Source: Candidatus Phosphoribacter hodrii
GTDB lineage: Bacteria > Actinomycetota > Actinomycetes > Actinomycetales > Dermatophilaceae
Reading direction: 5' to 3'
Length of the DNA: 64,000 nucleotides
Assembly (NCBI GenBank): GCA_016707175.1
Contig: JADJIB010000002.1
Coordinates: 310,001 to 374,000, forward strand
Positions within the stretch are counted from its first letter, which is position 1, and every line of letters begins with the position of its first letter. Below are positions 49,619 to 59,095 of this stretch, one piece after another. The position numbers and the translations under genes were made by a program. Under the pieces are notes generated by a model. The model was not told where the DNA came from. It made no database searches and was given only the letters and a program-made list of their open reading frames with translations.

Positions 49619-50437
49619 ATGACCGAGGCAGCGCGGGACCAGAATCCCACCGGACGGCCAGCAGAGGGGGACGAACCCCCACTCGCCGCCGCGTCCACCA
49701 AGGAGCCGATGGTCGTCATCACGGGGGTCAACAAACACTTCGGCGACCTCCATGTGCTGCGCGACATCGACCTCACGGTCGGTCGGGGCGAGGTCGTCGT
49801 CGTCCTCGGCCCCTCGGGGTCGGGCAAGTCCACCCTCTGCCGGACGATCAACCGGCTCGAGGCGTATGAGTCCGGGTCGATCACCATCGACGGCAAGACC
49901 CTTCCCGACGAGGGCAAGGCCCTGGCGCAACTGCGCGCCGATGTGGGGATGGTCTTCCAGTCTTTCAACCTCTTCGCGCACAAGACGATCCTCGAGAACG
50001 TCACGCTGGGCCCGATGAAGGTCCGCAAGAAGAGCAAGGCCGAGGCCGAGGCCAAGGCCCGCGAGTTGCTCGCGCGGGTCGGGGTCACCACCCAGGCCGA
50101 CAAGTACCCGGCCCAGCTGTCCGGCGGTCAGCAGCAGCGGGTCGCCATCGCCCGGAGCCTGGCGATGGAGCCCAAGGTCATGCTCTTCGACGAGCCCACC
50201 TCGGCCCTGGACCCCGAGATGGTCAACGAGGTGCTCGACGTGATGACGAGCCTGGCCAGATCCGGGATGACGATGATCGTCGTCACCCACGAGATGGGGT
50301 TCGCGCGCCGAGCGGCCGACCGGGTGGTCTTCATGGCCGACGGCGAGATCGTCGAGGTCGCCACCCCCGCCACCTTCTTCACCTCTCCCCGCTCCAACCG
50401 GGCCAAGGACTTCCTCGGGAAGATCCTCAGCCACTGA
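49619..50437 (+). CDS. gluA: glutamate/amino-acid ABC transporter ATPase
   Basis: This 272-residue ATPase drives import of glutamate or another polar amino acid. Motifs: Walker A GPSGSGKST, Q-loop VFQSFNLFAHKTI, signature LSGGQQQRVAIARSLAM, Walker B KVMLFDEPTSALDPEM and switch His in VVTHEMGFA. A 30-residue N-terminal extension, not conserved in the family, precedes the domain. It starts the gluABCD operon and appears leaderless. Confidence 0.95.
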   Translation: MTEAARDQNPTGRPAEGDEPPLAAASTKEPMVVITGVNKHFGDLHVLRDIDLTVGRGEVVVVLGPSGSGKSTLCRTINRLEAYESGSITIDGKTLPDEGKALAQLRADVGMVFQSFNLFAHKTILENVTLGPMKVRKKSKAEAEAKARELLARVGVTTQADKYPAQLSGGQQQRVAIARSLAMEPKVMLFDEPTSALDPEMVNEVLDVMTSLARSGMTMIVVTHEMGFARRAADRVVFMADGEIVEVATPATFFTSPRSNRAKDFLGKILSH

Positions 50438-50484
50438 GCAGACCGTGTGCTGCTCGATCCGATAGATCACTTCAGGAGGACGCA

Positions 50485-51300
50485 ATGAAGCTCGGACGCA
50501 TCAGTGTCGCCACGATCGCGGTGGGGGTGGCCCTCGGGCTTGCCGCCTGCGGCGGCGGCGCAAGCACCGCCACGGGCGGCACCGTGAAGATCGGCATCAA
50601 GTTCGACCAGCCCGGACTCGGGCTCAAGAGCGGGGCCGACTACACCGGCATGGACGTCGACTTGGCGAAGTACCTCGCCAAGGAACTCAGCCTGGGGACG
50701 CCTGAGTTCGTTGAGGCGGTGTCGGCACAGCGCGAGACGCTGATCCAGACCGACCAGGTGAAGTTCATCGTCGGCACCTACTCCATCACCGACGCCCGCA
50801 AGGAGAAGGTCTCCTTCGCCGGTCCCTACTTCATCGCCGGCCAGGACCTGCTGGTCCGCGCCGATGACAACTCCATCACCGGGGTCGAGTCGCTCAACGG
50901 CAAGAAGCTCTGCTCGGTCAAGGGGTCGACCTCGGCCGCCAACGTCCAGAAGGCCGTCCCCGGCGTCAACCTGCAGGAGTACGGCACCTACACGCTCTGT
51001 GTGGACGCGCTCAAGGCCAAGAACGTCGACGCCCTGACAACCGACGACACCATCCTCGCCGGGTATGCCGCGCAGGAAGCCAACAAGGGCCTCATGAAGG
51101 TCGTCGGCAAGACCTTCTCCAAGGAGAGTTACGGTGTCGGCCTCAAGAAGGGCGACACCGCCTTCTGCCAGAAGGTCACCGACGCCATCAACAAGTACGT
51201 CTCCAGTGGTGAGTGGCAGAAGGCCGTCGACAAGAACCTCGGCCCGGCGGGTTACAAGGCCGGCGCGGGCAACCCGCCGACCCCCGCCCCCTGCTCCTGA
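50485..51300 (+). CDS. gluB: glutamate-binding lipoprotein (periplasmic-type)
   Basis: The 271-residue substrate-binding protein has a lipobox LGLAAC with Cys22 and the bilobed domain with VKIGIKFDQPGLGLK, MDVDLAKYLAKEL, and the specificity region QTDQVKFIVGTYSITDARKEKV shortened here as KFIVGTYSIT. It should catch glutamate outside the cell. ATG 50485 follows CAGGAGGAC. A strong hairpin lies after the stop and before gluC, so gluB is likely expressed above the permeases. Confidence 0.95.
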   Translation: MKLGRISVATIAVGVALGLAACGGGASTATGGTVKIGIKFDQPGLGLKSGADYTGMDVDLAKYLAKELSLGTPEFVEAVSAQRETLIQTDQVKFIVGTYSITDARKEKVSFAGPYFIAGQDLLVRADDNSITGVESLNGKKLCSVKGSTSAANVQKAVPGVNLQEYGTYTLCVDALKAKNVDALTTDDTILAGYAAQEANKGLMKVVGKTFSKESYGVGLKKGDTAFCQKVTDAINKYVSSGEWQKAVDKNLGPAGYKAGAGNPPTPAPCS

Positions 51301-51317
51301 TCCCATCCACAGACGCC

Positions 51318-51354
51318 GGTATGCCGCCCGCGCAGCGAGCGCGGGCGGCATACC
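51318..51354 (+). terminator. gluB-gluC intergenic hairpin made of two GTATGCC motifs
   Basis: GGTATGCCGCCCGCGC (51318-51333), loop AGCGA, and its complement at 51339-51354: perfect 16-bp arms. It lies inside the operon, 18 bases after gluB and 33 before gluC, and probably acts as an attenuator or mRNA-stabilising element. Confidence 0.85.
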
Positions 51355-51387
51355 CCGTCTCCTCACTCACGAGGAAGGAGCGTCGCG

Positions 51388-52053
51388 ATGGGTGAGCTGT
51401 TCGCCAGCTACAACATCCTCGGGGCTTTCGGGCTGACCATCCTGCTTGCCGTGTTCTCCGCCATCGGATCGCTGCTCATCGGCACCGTCGTCGCGATCAT
51501 GCGGGTCTCCCCCATCGACTTCCTCAACAAGGTCGGCGCGTTCTACGTCAACATCGTCCGCAACACCCCGCTGACCCTCATCATCGTCTTCTGCAACATC
51601 GGCTTCATCGTCAACCTCGGGATGTCGTTCACCAACGACATCGCCCGGAACAACATCATCTGGGCGATCATCGGCTTGTCCTTCTACCACGCGGCCTTCG
51701 TCTGTGAGGCCCTGCGCAGCGGCGTCAACACCGTGCCGGTGGGTCAGGCCGAGGCCGCCCGATCGATCGGGCTGACCTTCTCGCAGAGCCTGAGCGAAGT
51801 CCTGCTCCCACAAGCGTTCCGCGGGGCGATCACGCCGCTGGGCAACACCCTTATCGCCCTGACGAAGAACACCACCGTCGCCACCGCCATCGGCGTGGCC
51901 GAGATCAGCGGCCTGATGAAGGAAATGATGGAGTTCCGCGCCGACCTGATCATCGTCATCTTCCTTCTCGTCGCCATCGGTTTCGTCATCCTCACCCTGC
52001 CGATCGGCATCCTCACCACGCGCCTGTCGACCAAGTTGGCGGTGAAGCGATGA
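51388..52053 (+). CDS. gluC: glutamate ABC transporter permease
   Basis: This 221-residue permease has about five membrane helices and the EAA loop (EAARSIGLTFSQSLSEVLLP followed by Q-AFRGAITPLGN) that contacts the ATPase. ATG 51388 follows GAAGGAGCG. It overlaps gluD by four bases (ATGA). Confidence 0.95.
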   Translation: MGELFASYNILGAFGLTILLAVFSAIGSLLIGTVVAIMRVSPIDFLNKVGAFYVNIVRNTPLTLIIVFCNIGFIVNLGMSFTNDIARNNIIWAIIGLSFYHAAFVCEALRSGVNTVPVGQAEAARSIGLTFSQSLSEVLLPQAFRGAITPLGNTLIALTKNTTVATAIGVAEISGLMKEMMEFRADLIIVIFLLVAIGFVILTLPIGILTTRLSTKLAVKR

Positions 52054-52997
52054 CCTCGGTCCTCTTCGACCACCCCGGCCCCAAGGCCCGGGTCCGGCAC
52101 CGGATCACCGCGGCTGTCAGTGCCGCCCTGGTCCTCCTCGCCCTGTGGTGGGCGCTGGCGCAGTTCAAGGAGAAGGGCAACCTTGACGCGGCCAAGTGGA
52201 CCCCGTTCCTCACCGCAGATCTCTGGGTCAACTACCTCCTGCCGGGCCTGCAGAACACCCTCATCGCGGCCGCGCTCTCGATCGTGCTCGCCGGAGCCTT
52301 CGGGTTGGTCTTCGGGATGGGCCGGCTGTCCCACGTTCCGGCGATCCGCTGGGTGAGCACGGTGGTCGTCGAGTTCTTCCGGTCGGTGCCGGTGCTCGTG
52401 ATGATGTTCTTCGCCTTCAACCTTTATGCCTTCAACGGCGTCTTCCGCAGCGACCTCAACCCGCTGGCCGGCGTCGTCACCGGCCTCACCCTCTACAACG
52501 GAGCGGTCGTCGCCGAGTTGCTGCGCTCCGGCGTCGGCAGCCTGCCCAAGGGGCAGACCGAGGCCGGGCTCGCGATCGGCCTCAGCCGCGGCCAGACCCT
52601 GCGCAGCGTGCTCCTGCCCCAGGCGATCACGGCGATGCTGCCCGCCCTGGTGAGCCAGTTGGTCGTCATCCTCAAGGACACCGCCCTGGGCTACCTCATC
52701 ACCTACCAAGAACTGCTCAACAAGTTCCAGCAGATCGGGTCCTACAAGTCCAACCCGGTGCCGGCCCTCATCGTCATCGCAGCCATCTTCATCGTCATCA
52801 ACTACGCCCTCACCTCGCTGGCCTCCTACCTCGAGCGGCGAACCCGCCAACGTGGCCGCGCAACCATCCCCAAGGGCGCGATCGGCCCCGCCCCCGTGGA
52901 CACCCAGCCGATCGCCCGCGCCCTGCACGACGCCGACGAAGAAGTCCTCCACGAGCGCTACCGCGCCCCGGGGCGGACGGACGACGAGCACCCTTAG
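52050..52997 (+). CDS. gluD: glutamate ABC transporter permease
   Basis: This 315-residue second permease subunit has an N-terminal helix (about 22-40), the core domain with EAGLAIGLSRGQTLRSVLLP, and a cytoplasmic tail of about 55 residues (from RRTRQRGRATIPKG) that is longer than usual and acidic at its end. It pairs with GluC to form the channel. Its stop is followed by a 131-base gap before etfB with no clear terminator. Confidence 0.94.
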   Translation: MTSVLFDHPGPKARVRHRITAAVSAALVLLALWWALAQFKEKGNLDAAKWTPFLTADLWVNYLLPGLQNTLIAAALSIVLAGAFGLVFGMGRLSHVPAIRWVSTVVVEFFRSVPVLVMMFFAFNLYAFNGVFRSDLNPLAGVVTGLTLYNGAVVAELLRSGVGSLPKGQTEAGLAIGLSRGQTLRSVLLPQAITAMLPALVSQLVVILKDTALGYLITYQELLNKFQQIGSYKSNPVPALIVIAAIFIVINYALTSLASYLERRTRQRGRATIPKGAIGPAPVDTQPIARALHDADEEVLHERYRAPGRTDDEHP

Positions 52998-53128
52998 GTC
53001 CACGCTCGGCGGCACCCGAAACTCCTGCTACTCGTCGGTAAGGGACCTATGACCCCCTTCCCGATTCGAGCATCTCTGGCAGGCTCAAACACGAACGCCG
53101 CACCGCACCCTAAGGCAGGTCATCACGC

Positions 53129-53908
53129 ATGAAGATCGTCGTCCTCGTCAAGTACGTGCCGGAGCCCACGGCCACCTGGAAGTTCGCCCCAGATCTCACC
53201 GTCGACCGCGCCGGCGTCGAAGGGCGCCTGTCCGAGCTTGACGAGTATGCCGTCGAGCAGGCCGCCCAGTTGGCTGAGAAGGGCGTCGCCTCCGAGGTCG
53301 TCTTCCTCACCGTCGGGCCCGCCAAGGCCAGCGAAGGTCTGCGCAAGGCGCTGGCCATCGGGGGCGACAAGGCGGTGCACGTCGTCGACGACGCGATCCA
53401 CGGATCGTGTGCCCTGAGCACCTCGCTGGTGCTGGCCAAGGCGCTGGAGAAGGAAGGCTTCGACCTCGTCCTCACCGGCATGGCCTCGACCGACGCCGAG
53501 CTCTCGGTGATCCCGTCGATGGTCGCCGACCGCCTGGGCATCAACCAGGCCACCTTCGCCGGCGAGTTGTCCGTCGAGGGCGGGGCCGTGACGATCCGCC
53601 GTGACTCCGACGTGGCCAGCGAGCGGATCACCGCGTCGCTGCCGGCTATCGTCTCGGTGACCGACCAGACGGGCGAGGCCCGCTACCCCGCCTTCAAGGC
53701 GATCATGGGTGCCAAGAAGAAGCCGATCACCACCTGGTCGCTGGCCGACCTCGGGGTCGACGCGGCTGCCGTCGGTCTGGGCGCCGCGAGCGTTCGCACC
53801 ATCGACGTCGCCCCGACACCCGCGCGCACCGCCGGCACGATCATCACCGATGACGGTGAGGGCGCTGCCCAGCTCGCCGACTTCCTCGCCGGTCGCGGCT
53901 TCATCTGA
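53129..53908 (+). CDS. etfB: electron transfer flavoprotein beta subunit
   Basis: EtfB with EtfA takes electrons from acyl-CoA dehydrogenases. The 259-residue protein begins MKIVVLVKYVPEPTATWKF and has DEYAVEQAAQLAE, the AMP-binding region LVLTGMASTDAELSVIPSMV, and KAIMGAKKKPI near the end. The start ATG at 53129 lies at the end of a GCAGGTCATCACGC leader with a weak ribosome site. etfA follows 77 bases later. Confidence 0.97.
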   Translation: MKIVVLVKYVPEPTATWKFAPDLTVDRAGVEGRLSELDEYAVEQAAQLAEKGVASEVVFLTVGPAKASEGLRKALAIGGDKAVHVVDDAIHGSCALSTSLVLAKALEKEGFDLVLTGMASTDAELSVIPSMVADRLGINQATFAGELSVEGGAVTIRRDSDVASERITASLPAIVSVTDQTGEARYPAFKAIMGAKKKPITTWSLADLGVDAAAVGLGAASVRTIDVAPTPARTAGTIITDDGEGAAQLADFLAGRGFI

Positions 53909-53985
53909 CCTTCCGGCGACCACGTCGCCGACCCCACCCGACAGACCGCCGCGGCGCCGCGGCATACCAATCCAGGAGACTCATC

Positions 53986-54948
53986 GTGTCGGAAGTCCTC
54001 GTTATCGCCGAGACCACCGCGGCCGGCGTCCGCAAGCCCACCCTCGAACTGCTCACCGCCGCCCGTGCGCTTGGCGAGCCCGCCGCCGTCGTCTTCGGCG
54101 AGGCCTCTGACGCCGTCGTCGCGCAGCTCGGCGAATACGGCGCCACCAAGGTGTATGCCGTGAACGCGGCCGAGGTGGGCGACTACCTGTCGCTGCCCAA
54201 GGCCGAGGCCGTCGTCCAGATCGCCGGCACCGCCAACCCGGTCGCGATCCTCGTGACCAGCGGCCCCGAGGGCAAGGACGTCGCGGCTCGGGTCGCGGTC
54301 CGGCTCAACTCGGGCATCGTGCCCGACGCCACGGTCGTCGCCCTCGACGGCGGGAACGTCGTCGCGACCCAGACCGTCTTCGCCGGCCGCTGGCAGGCCC
54401 GCAGCCAGATCGTTCGCGGCCCGGCCGTCATCACCATGCGGCCCAACGCCACGTCGGCCGAGGCCGCTGCGGCGTCCCCGTCGGTCGAGACGGTCGACGT
54501 CGCCGTGAGCGAGGCCGCCAAGGGCGCCAAGATCACCTCCCGCGAGCCCAAGGTGTCCACCGGTCGCCCCGAGCTCACCGACGCGGCCGTTGTCGTCGCC
54601 GGTGGGCGTGGCGTCGGCTCCGAGGAAGGCTTCGCCGTCATCGGCCAGACCGCGGACGCGCTCGGCGCAGCCGTCGGAGCATCGCGCACCGTCACCGACC
54701 AGCACTGGGCACCGCACGAGTTGCAGGTGGGCCAGACCGGCAAGACCGTGGCGCCGTCGCTCTACCTCGCCGCCGGCATCTCCGGAGCCATCCAGCACCG
54801 CGCCGGCATGCAGAGCAGCAAGACCATCGTCGTGGTCAACAAGGACCCCAAGGCCCCCCTCTTCCAGCTCGCCGACTTCGGCGTCGTCGGTGACCTGCAC
54901 AAGGTCTTGCCGGCTCTCATCGACGAGGTAGGGAAGCGCAAGGGCTGA
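53986..54948 (+). CDS. etfA: electron transfer flavoprotein alpha subunit
   Basis: EtfA holds FAD. The 320-residue protein has SEVLVIAETTAAGVRKPTLE, the FAD-binding segment VVAGGRGVGSEEGF, and LYLAAGISGAIQHRAGMQSS, NKDPKAPLFQLADFGVVGD. It starts with GTG preceded by CAGGAGAC. It lies between etfB and etfD. Confidence 0.97.
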   Translation: MSEVLVIAETTAAGVRKPTLELLTAARALGEPAAVVFGEASDAVVAQLGEYGATKVYAVNAAEVGDYLSLPKAEAVVQIAGTANPVAILVTSGPEGKDVAARVAVRLNSGIVPDATVVALDGGNVVATQTVFAGRWQARSQIVRGPAVITMRPNATSAEAAAASPSVETVDVAVSEAAKGAKITSREPKVSTGRPELTDAAVVVAGGRGVGSEEGFAVIGQTADALGAAVGASRTVTDQHWAPHELQVGQTGKTVAPSLYLAAGISGAIQHRAGMQSSKTIVVVNKDPKAPLFQLADFGVVGDLHKVLPALIDEVGKRKG

Positions 54949-54999
54949 CCCGGCGCCGTACCTCTCCCGTCCAGACGGCACGAAGGAGCTCGATTCCCG

Positions 55000-57192
55000 A
55001 TGTGGGTCCGTTTCGTCCTCGGTCTGCTCATGACCGTCGTCTGCCTCGGGATTGCCGGGCGCCGGGCGTACTTCCTCTATCGCGTCGGCAAGACGTTCCA
55101 GCCGCTGGAGGCTGAGCGGCGCGTCGACCCCGGCTCGGCGGTGCGGGCGGAGGTCGCCGAGGTCGCCTTCCAGCGCAAACTCCTGCGCTGGACCGTGCCG
55201 GGCGCCGCGCACTTCCTCGTGTTCTGGGGCTTCATGGTCCTGCTGTTCACGATCGTCGAAGCCTTCATCGGGTTGGTCAAGCCCGACTTCCAGATCCCGA
55301 TCGTCGGCAACTTCGCCTGGTTCGGGTTCTTCGAGGACCTCTTCGCCCTGCTGTGTGTGGCGGCGCTGGCCGTGTTCACGGTGCTGCGCATCCAGCAGGC
55401 CCCGAAGAACCTCGGTCGGCGCAGCCGCTTCTTCGGCTCGCACATCGGCCCGGCGTGGTTCGTCCTGTTCATGATCTTCAACGTCGTGTGGACCCTGTTG
55501 GCCTACCGCGGAGCCTCGATCAACGCCCAGGAGCTCCACGAGCCGGCCAACGCCGACAAGATGGGCTTCCTGCACGGGGCGTTCGCCTCGCAGTGGTTCG
55601 CCTCGATCCTGCCCAAGACCAACGTCGAGTTCTGGGAGACCTTCTTCCTGCTCCTGTCACTCGCGGTGCTGCTCGGCTTCACGGTGTTCGTCACCTACAG
55701 CAAGCACATGCACATCTTCGCCTCGATCCCCAACGTCGCCTTTGCGCGCCGCCCCCGGGCTCTCGGGGCACTGGAGCCGGTCTACTGGCAGGGCACAAAG
55801 GTCGACTTCGAGGACCCGGGCGACGACGACGTCATGGGCGTCGGCAAGATCGAGGACTTCACCTGGAAGGGCCTGCTGGACTTCGCGACGTGCACCGAGT
55901 GTGGCCGCTGCCAGAGTCAGTGCCCCGCCTGGAACACCGACAAGCCGCTGTCCCCCAAGGTCCTCATCATGGGGCTGCGTGACCACTCGCTCGCCAAGGC
56001 CCCCTACCTGCTGGCGGCGAAGAACGCCGACGGAGAGGTGCCCGAGGGCGGCATACCCGAGGCTGCGGCGGCCGAAGCGGCCCGTCCGCTCATCGGCCCC
56101 GAAGGCGACGAGACCGCGCACGTCGGCGAGCACGGCATCACCGGCGAGGGCGTCATCCCCTTCGACATGCTGTGGTCCTGCACGACCTGCGGCGCCTGCG
56201 TCGAGCAGTGCCCCGTCGACATCGAGCACGTCGACCACATCGTCGACATGCGCCGCTACCAGGTGCTCATGGAGTCGGCCTTCCCCGAGGAGGCCGGCAT
56301 CATGCTGCGCAACCTCGAGCACGCGGGCGACCCGTGGGGCCTGGGCGCCTCGGCCCGGCTGGAATGGGCCGAGACCCTCGACTTCGAGTTGCGCGTCTAC
56401 GAGGGCGACAAGATCCCCGACGACGTCGAGTACCTCTACTGGGTCGGCTGCGCCGGCGCTCTCGACGACACCGCGAAGCGCACCGCCCGCGCCGTCGCCA
56501 CCCTGTTGCACGAGGCTGGGGTCGAGTTCATGGTGCTCGGCGAGGCCGAGTCCTGCACCGGTGACCCGGCCCGCCGGATGGGGCACGAGTTCCTCTTCCA
56601 GATGCTCGCGATGCAGAACGTCGAGGTCCTCAACGAGGCCGGAGCCAAGCGGATCGTCGTCACCTGCGCCCACTGCTACAACACGCTGGCCAACGAGTAC
56701 CCGCAGGTCGGCGGCCACTACGAGGTCGTCCACCACACGACGTTGCTGGCCCGTCTCGTCGCCGACAAGCGCCTGACCCCGGTCCAGCGCGTCGACGCCG
56801 CAGTGACCTACCACGACCCGTGCTACCTCGGTCGGCACAACCGGATCTTCGCCGCCCCTCGCGAGGTGCTCGGCGCGATCCCCGGCACCCGGGTCCAGGA
56901 GATGCCGCGCAACCGCGAGAAGTCGTTCTGCTGCGGCGCCGGCGGCGCTCGGATGTGGATGGACGAGAACCTCGGCGAGCGGATCAACCAGAACCGCGCC
57001 GACGAGGCCCTGGCCACCGCCCCCGATGTCGTCGCGGCGGCCTGCCCCTTCTGCATCACGATGCTCTCCGACGGCGTCGCACAGCGCCAGCAGGAGGGCA
57101 CCGCGGCCGCGACCGTCTCGGTGACCGACGTGTCCGAGGTGCTGTTGCGCTCGGTCCGACCCGATCTCGTCGACTCGTTGTCCGCCTCCTAG
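55000..57192 (+). CDS. etfD: EtfD-type membrane ETF:menaquinone oxidoreductase
   Basis: This 730-residue protein has a membrane part of about five helices (residues 3-250), then two 4Fe-4S motifs (CTECGRCQSQCP and CTTCGACVEQCP), then a heterodisulfide-reductase-type Cys-rich region with CAHCYNTL, CYLGRHNRIF and CCGAGGARMW. In mycobacteria EtfD (Rv0338c) takes electrons from EtfAB and gives them to menaquinone, and is needed for fatty-acid oxidation. The arrangement etfB-etfA-etfD-acyl-CoA dehydrogenase here fits that role exactly. Confidence 0.93.
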   Translation: MWVRFVLGLLMTVVCLGIAGRRAYFLYRVGKTFQPLEAERRVDPGSAVRAEVAEVAFQRKLLRWTVPGAAHFLVFWGFMVLLFTIVEAFIGLVKPDFQIPIVGNFAWFGFFEDLFALLCVAALAVFTVLRIQQAPKNLGRRSRFFGSHIGPAWFVLFMIFNVVWTLLAYRGASINAQELHEPANADKMGFLHGAFASQWFASILPKTNVEFWETFFLLLSLAVLLGFTVFVTYSKHMHIFASIPNVAFARRPRALGALEPVYWQGTKVDFEDPGDDDVMGVGKIEDFTWKGLLDFATCTECGRCQSQCPAWNTDKPLSPKVLIMGLRDHSLAKAPYLLAAKNADGEVPEGGIPEAAAAEAARPLIGPEGDETAHVGEHGITGEGVIPFDMLWSCTTCGACVEQCPVDIEHVDHIVDMRRYQVLMESAFPEEAGIMLRNLEHAGDPWGLGASARLEWAETLDFELRVYEGDKIPDDVEYLYWVGCAGALDDTAKRTARAVATLLHEAGVEFMVLGEAESCTGDPARRMGHEFLFQMLAMQNVEVLNEAGAKRIVVTCAHCYNTLANEYPQVGGHYEVVHHTTLLARLVADKRLTPVQRVDAAVTYHDPCYLGRHNRIFAAPREVLGAIPGTRVQEMPRNREKSFCCGAGGARMWMDENLGERINQNRADEALATAPDVVAAACPFCITMLSDGVAQRQQEGTAAATVSVTDVSEVLLRSVRPDLVDSLSAS

Positions 57193-57291
57193 CCCGCGTG
57201 GGCGGCATACCCGCCGTGCGCCCGCGCCCGCTCTCGAACTGAATAGCACCAGACCTGCCCGCCACCCGCCCAATCCCAGCAAGGACTCGCC

Positions 57292-58995
57292 ATGACCGAC
57301 ACCGCCCAGACCCCCTCACACGCGCTCGGCGCAGGCCTGGACCTGGAGAGCCTCAACCTCATGCTCGAGGCGCTCGGCGACTTCGTTGACGCGGCCCTCT
57401 CCCCCGAGTTGCAGCTTGAGCTCGACCACGAGGACCGTTGCCCCGAGGACATCGTGCGCTCGATGAGCGACCCCGAGCAGCTGGGCGTTCAGTTGGTCTT
57501 CATCCCCGAGGCCTACGACGGGATGGACGGCGGAGCCTTCGACGCCTACCGGGTGTGCGAGGTCATGGCGCGCAAGGACATCGGTCTGGCCACCGCGGTC
57601 TTCGCGACCTTCCTCGGCTCCGACCCCATCGTCGTCGGCGCCACCGAGGAGCAGAAGCAGGAATGGCTCGGCGCCATCGCCCGCGAGGGTGTCGTCTTCG
57701 CCTACGGCGCCACCGAGCCTGAGGCTGGCTCCGACCTCGGCGCCCTGGAGACCACCGCGACCCCGGTGAAGAACGACGACGGCGAGACCGTCGAATACAT
57801 CATCAACGGCCGCAAGCAGTGGATCTCCAACGGCACGATCGCCGACTTCACGACGATCCTGGCCAAGACCGACGCCGGCCCCTCGTGGTTCGTCGTGCCG
57901 AAGGATGCCGCTGGCTTCGCGTCGGCACCGCCGGAGGACAAGCACGGCCTGCGGTTGTCCAACACCGCCGCACTCTTCCTCGACGACGTGCACATCCCCG
58001 CGCACAACCTCATCGGTGGCGTCGAGGGCAAGGGCCTCATCCAGGCCCAGCAGGTCTTCGGCTACACCCGACTCATGGTCGCGGCCTTCGGCCTCGGCGG
58101 CGGCTGGGAGGCCCTGGACCGGGCCATTCAGTACTCCATGAACCGCGTGCAGGGCGGCTCGCTGCTGTGTGAGAAGCAGGGCTACACCCACAAGCTGATC
58201 ATCCCCCACGTCGTGCGCCTGGAAGCAGCCCGCGCCTTCATCGAGGACACCGCCGACAAGATCGACCGTGGCCTCGGTGCCGACGGCGCGATGAACTGCG
58301 AAGGCGCGATCGCCAAGTACCTCGCGACCGTGGCCGGCAACGCCGCAGCCGACGACGCGATCCAGGCCCACGGCGGTTACGGCTACACCCGGCCCTATGT
58401 CGTCGAGAAGGTCAAGCGCGACGTCCGGATCACGACGATCTACGAAGGCACCTCCGAGATCATGGAGATGACCATCGCCCGTGAGCGTTGGCAGCAGCAC
58501 CTGAAGACCCAGGGCGGCTACTACCGCACCAAGGCCGCCGAGTTGCGCGCCGTGCACGCCCAGAACTCCAACGTCGGTGCCGACATCGCCGCCCTGGCCA
58601 ACGACGCCATGGCGATCGTTCTCGAGGCCTGCCGCACCGGGCGCCTGACCCGCAACCAGCACATCCTCTTCCGCCTGGGCGAGCTCATTTCCTACTGCGA
58701 GGGCGCCGAGATCTTCGCCAAGCGCGCCGCCGCGGCAGCCAACGACAGCGCCCACGAGAAGAGCCTCAAGCGGTTCGACGCCAACACCTTCGCGCTCATG
58801 TCCCGCGTCTACGCCCGGGAGGCCGCCGCTCGCGTCGCCCTCGACGGGTCGCGGTGGGTCGCCGGTGCGGCCGACCCGGGGTCGCCCGCGCTCGCCGCGG
58901 TGAACGGCATACCCACGGCTGCGATCCAGACCGCGCAGGCGGGGTTGGTCACGGACATGGACGCCGTGGCCGACGCCATCTACGGCCGCAACTAA
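57292..58995 (+). CDS. acyl-CoA dehydrogenase, long C-terminal form
   Basis: This 567-residue flavoenzyme introduces a double bond at C2-C3 of an acyl-CoA and passes electrons to EtfAB. The FAD region FAYGATEPEAGSDLGALET and QWISNGTIADF, and the catalytic Glu in TTIYEGTSEIMEM are visible. A tail of about 160 residues after the dehydrogenase domain resembles that of very-long-chain forms. ATG 57292 follows AAGGACTCGCC. It is between etfD and the large synthase, and may feed electrons from oxidation or desaturation of the synthase's products. Confidence 0.95.
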   Translation: MTDTAQTPSHALGAGLDLESLNLMLEALGDFVDAALSPELQLELDHEDRCPEDIVRSMSDPEQLGVQLVFIPEAYDGMDGGAFDAYRVCEVMARKDIGLATAVFATFLGSDPIVVGATEEQKQEWLGAIAREGVVFAYGATEPEAGSDLGALETTATPVKNDDGETVEYIINGRKQWISNGTIADFTTILAKTDAGPSWFVVPKDAAGFASAPPEDKHGLRLSNTAALFLDDVHIPAHNLIGGVEGKGLIQAQQVFGYTRLMVAAFGLGGGWEALDRAIQYSMNRVQGGSLLCEKQGYTHKLIIPHVVRLEAARAFIEDTADKIDRGLGADGAMNCEGAIAKYLATVAGNAAADDAIQAHGGYGYTRPYVVEKVKRDVRITTIYEGTSEIMEMTIARERWQQHLKTQGGYYRTKAAELRAVHAQNSNVGADIAALANDAMAIVLEACRTGRLTRNQHILFRLGELISYCEGAEIFAKRAAAAANDSAHEKSLKRFDANTFALMSRVYAREAAARVALDGSRWVAGAADPGSPALAAVNGIPTAAIQTAQAGLVTDMDAVADAIYGRN

Positions 58996-59095
58996 GCACC
59001 ACCGCCGGCCCCCTGTCTCCATCTAGCGCTTCCGCAACGCTTCCCGATCGCAACACGCCTCGACTGCCTGTGCACCACCGGAAGGACACCACACC

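Noticed and set aside
53683..55575. A 630-codon minus-strand frame over etfB, etfA and etfD
   Set aside because: Shadow of three well-recognised genes; it crosses gene borders and has low-complexity content.
57316..59022. A 568-codon minus-strand frame over the acyl-CoA dehydrogenase
   Set aside because: Same shadow effect; the plus strand has full family motifs.
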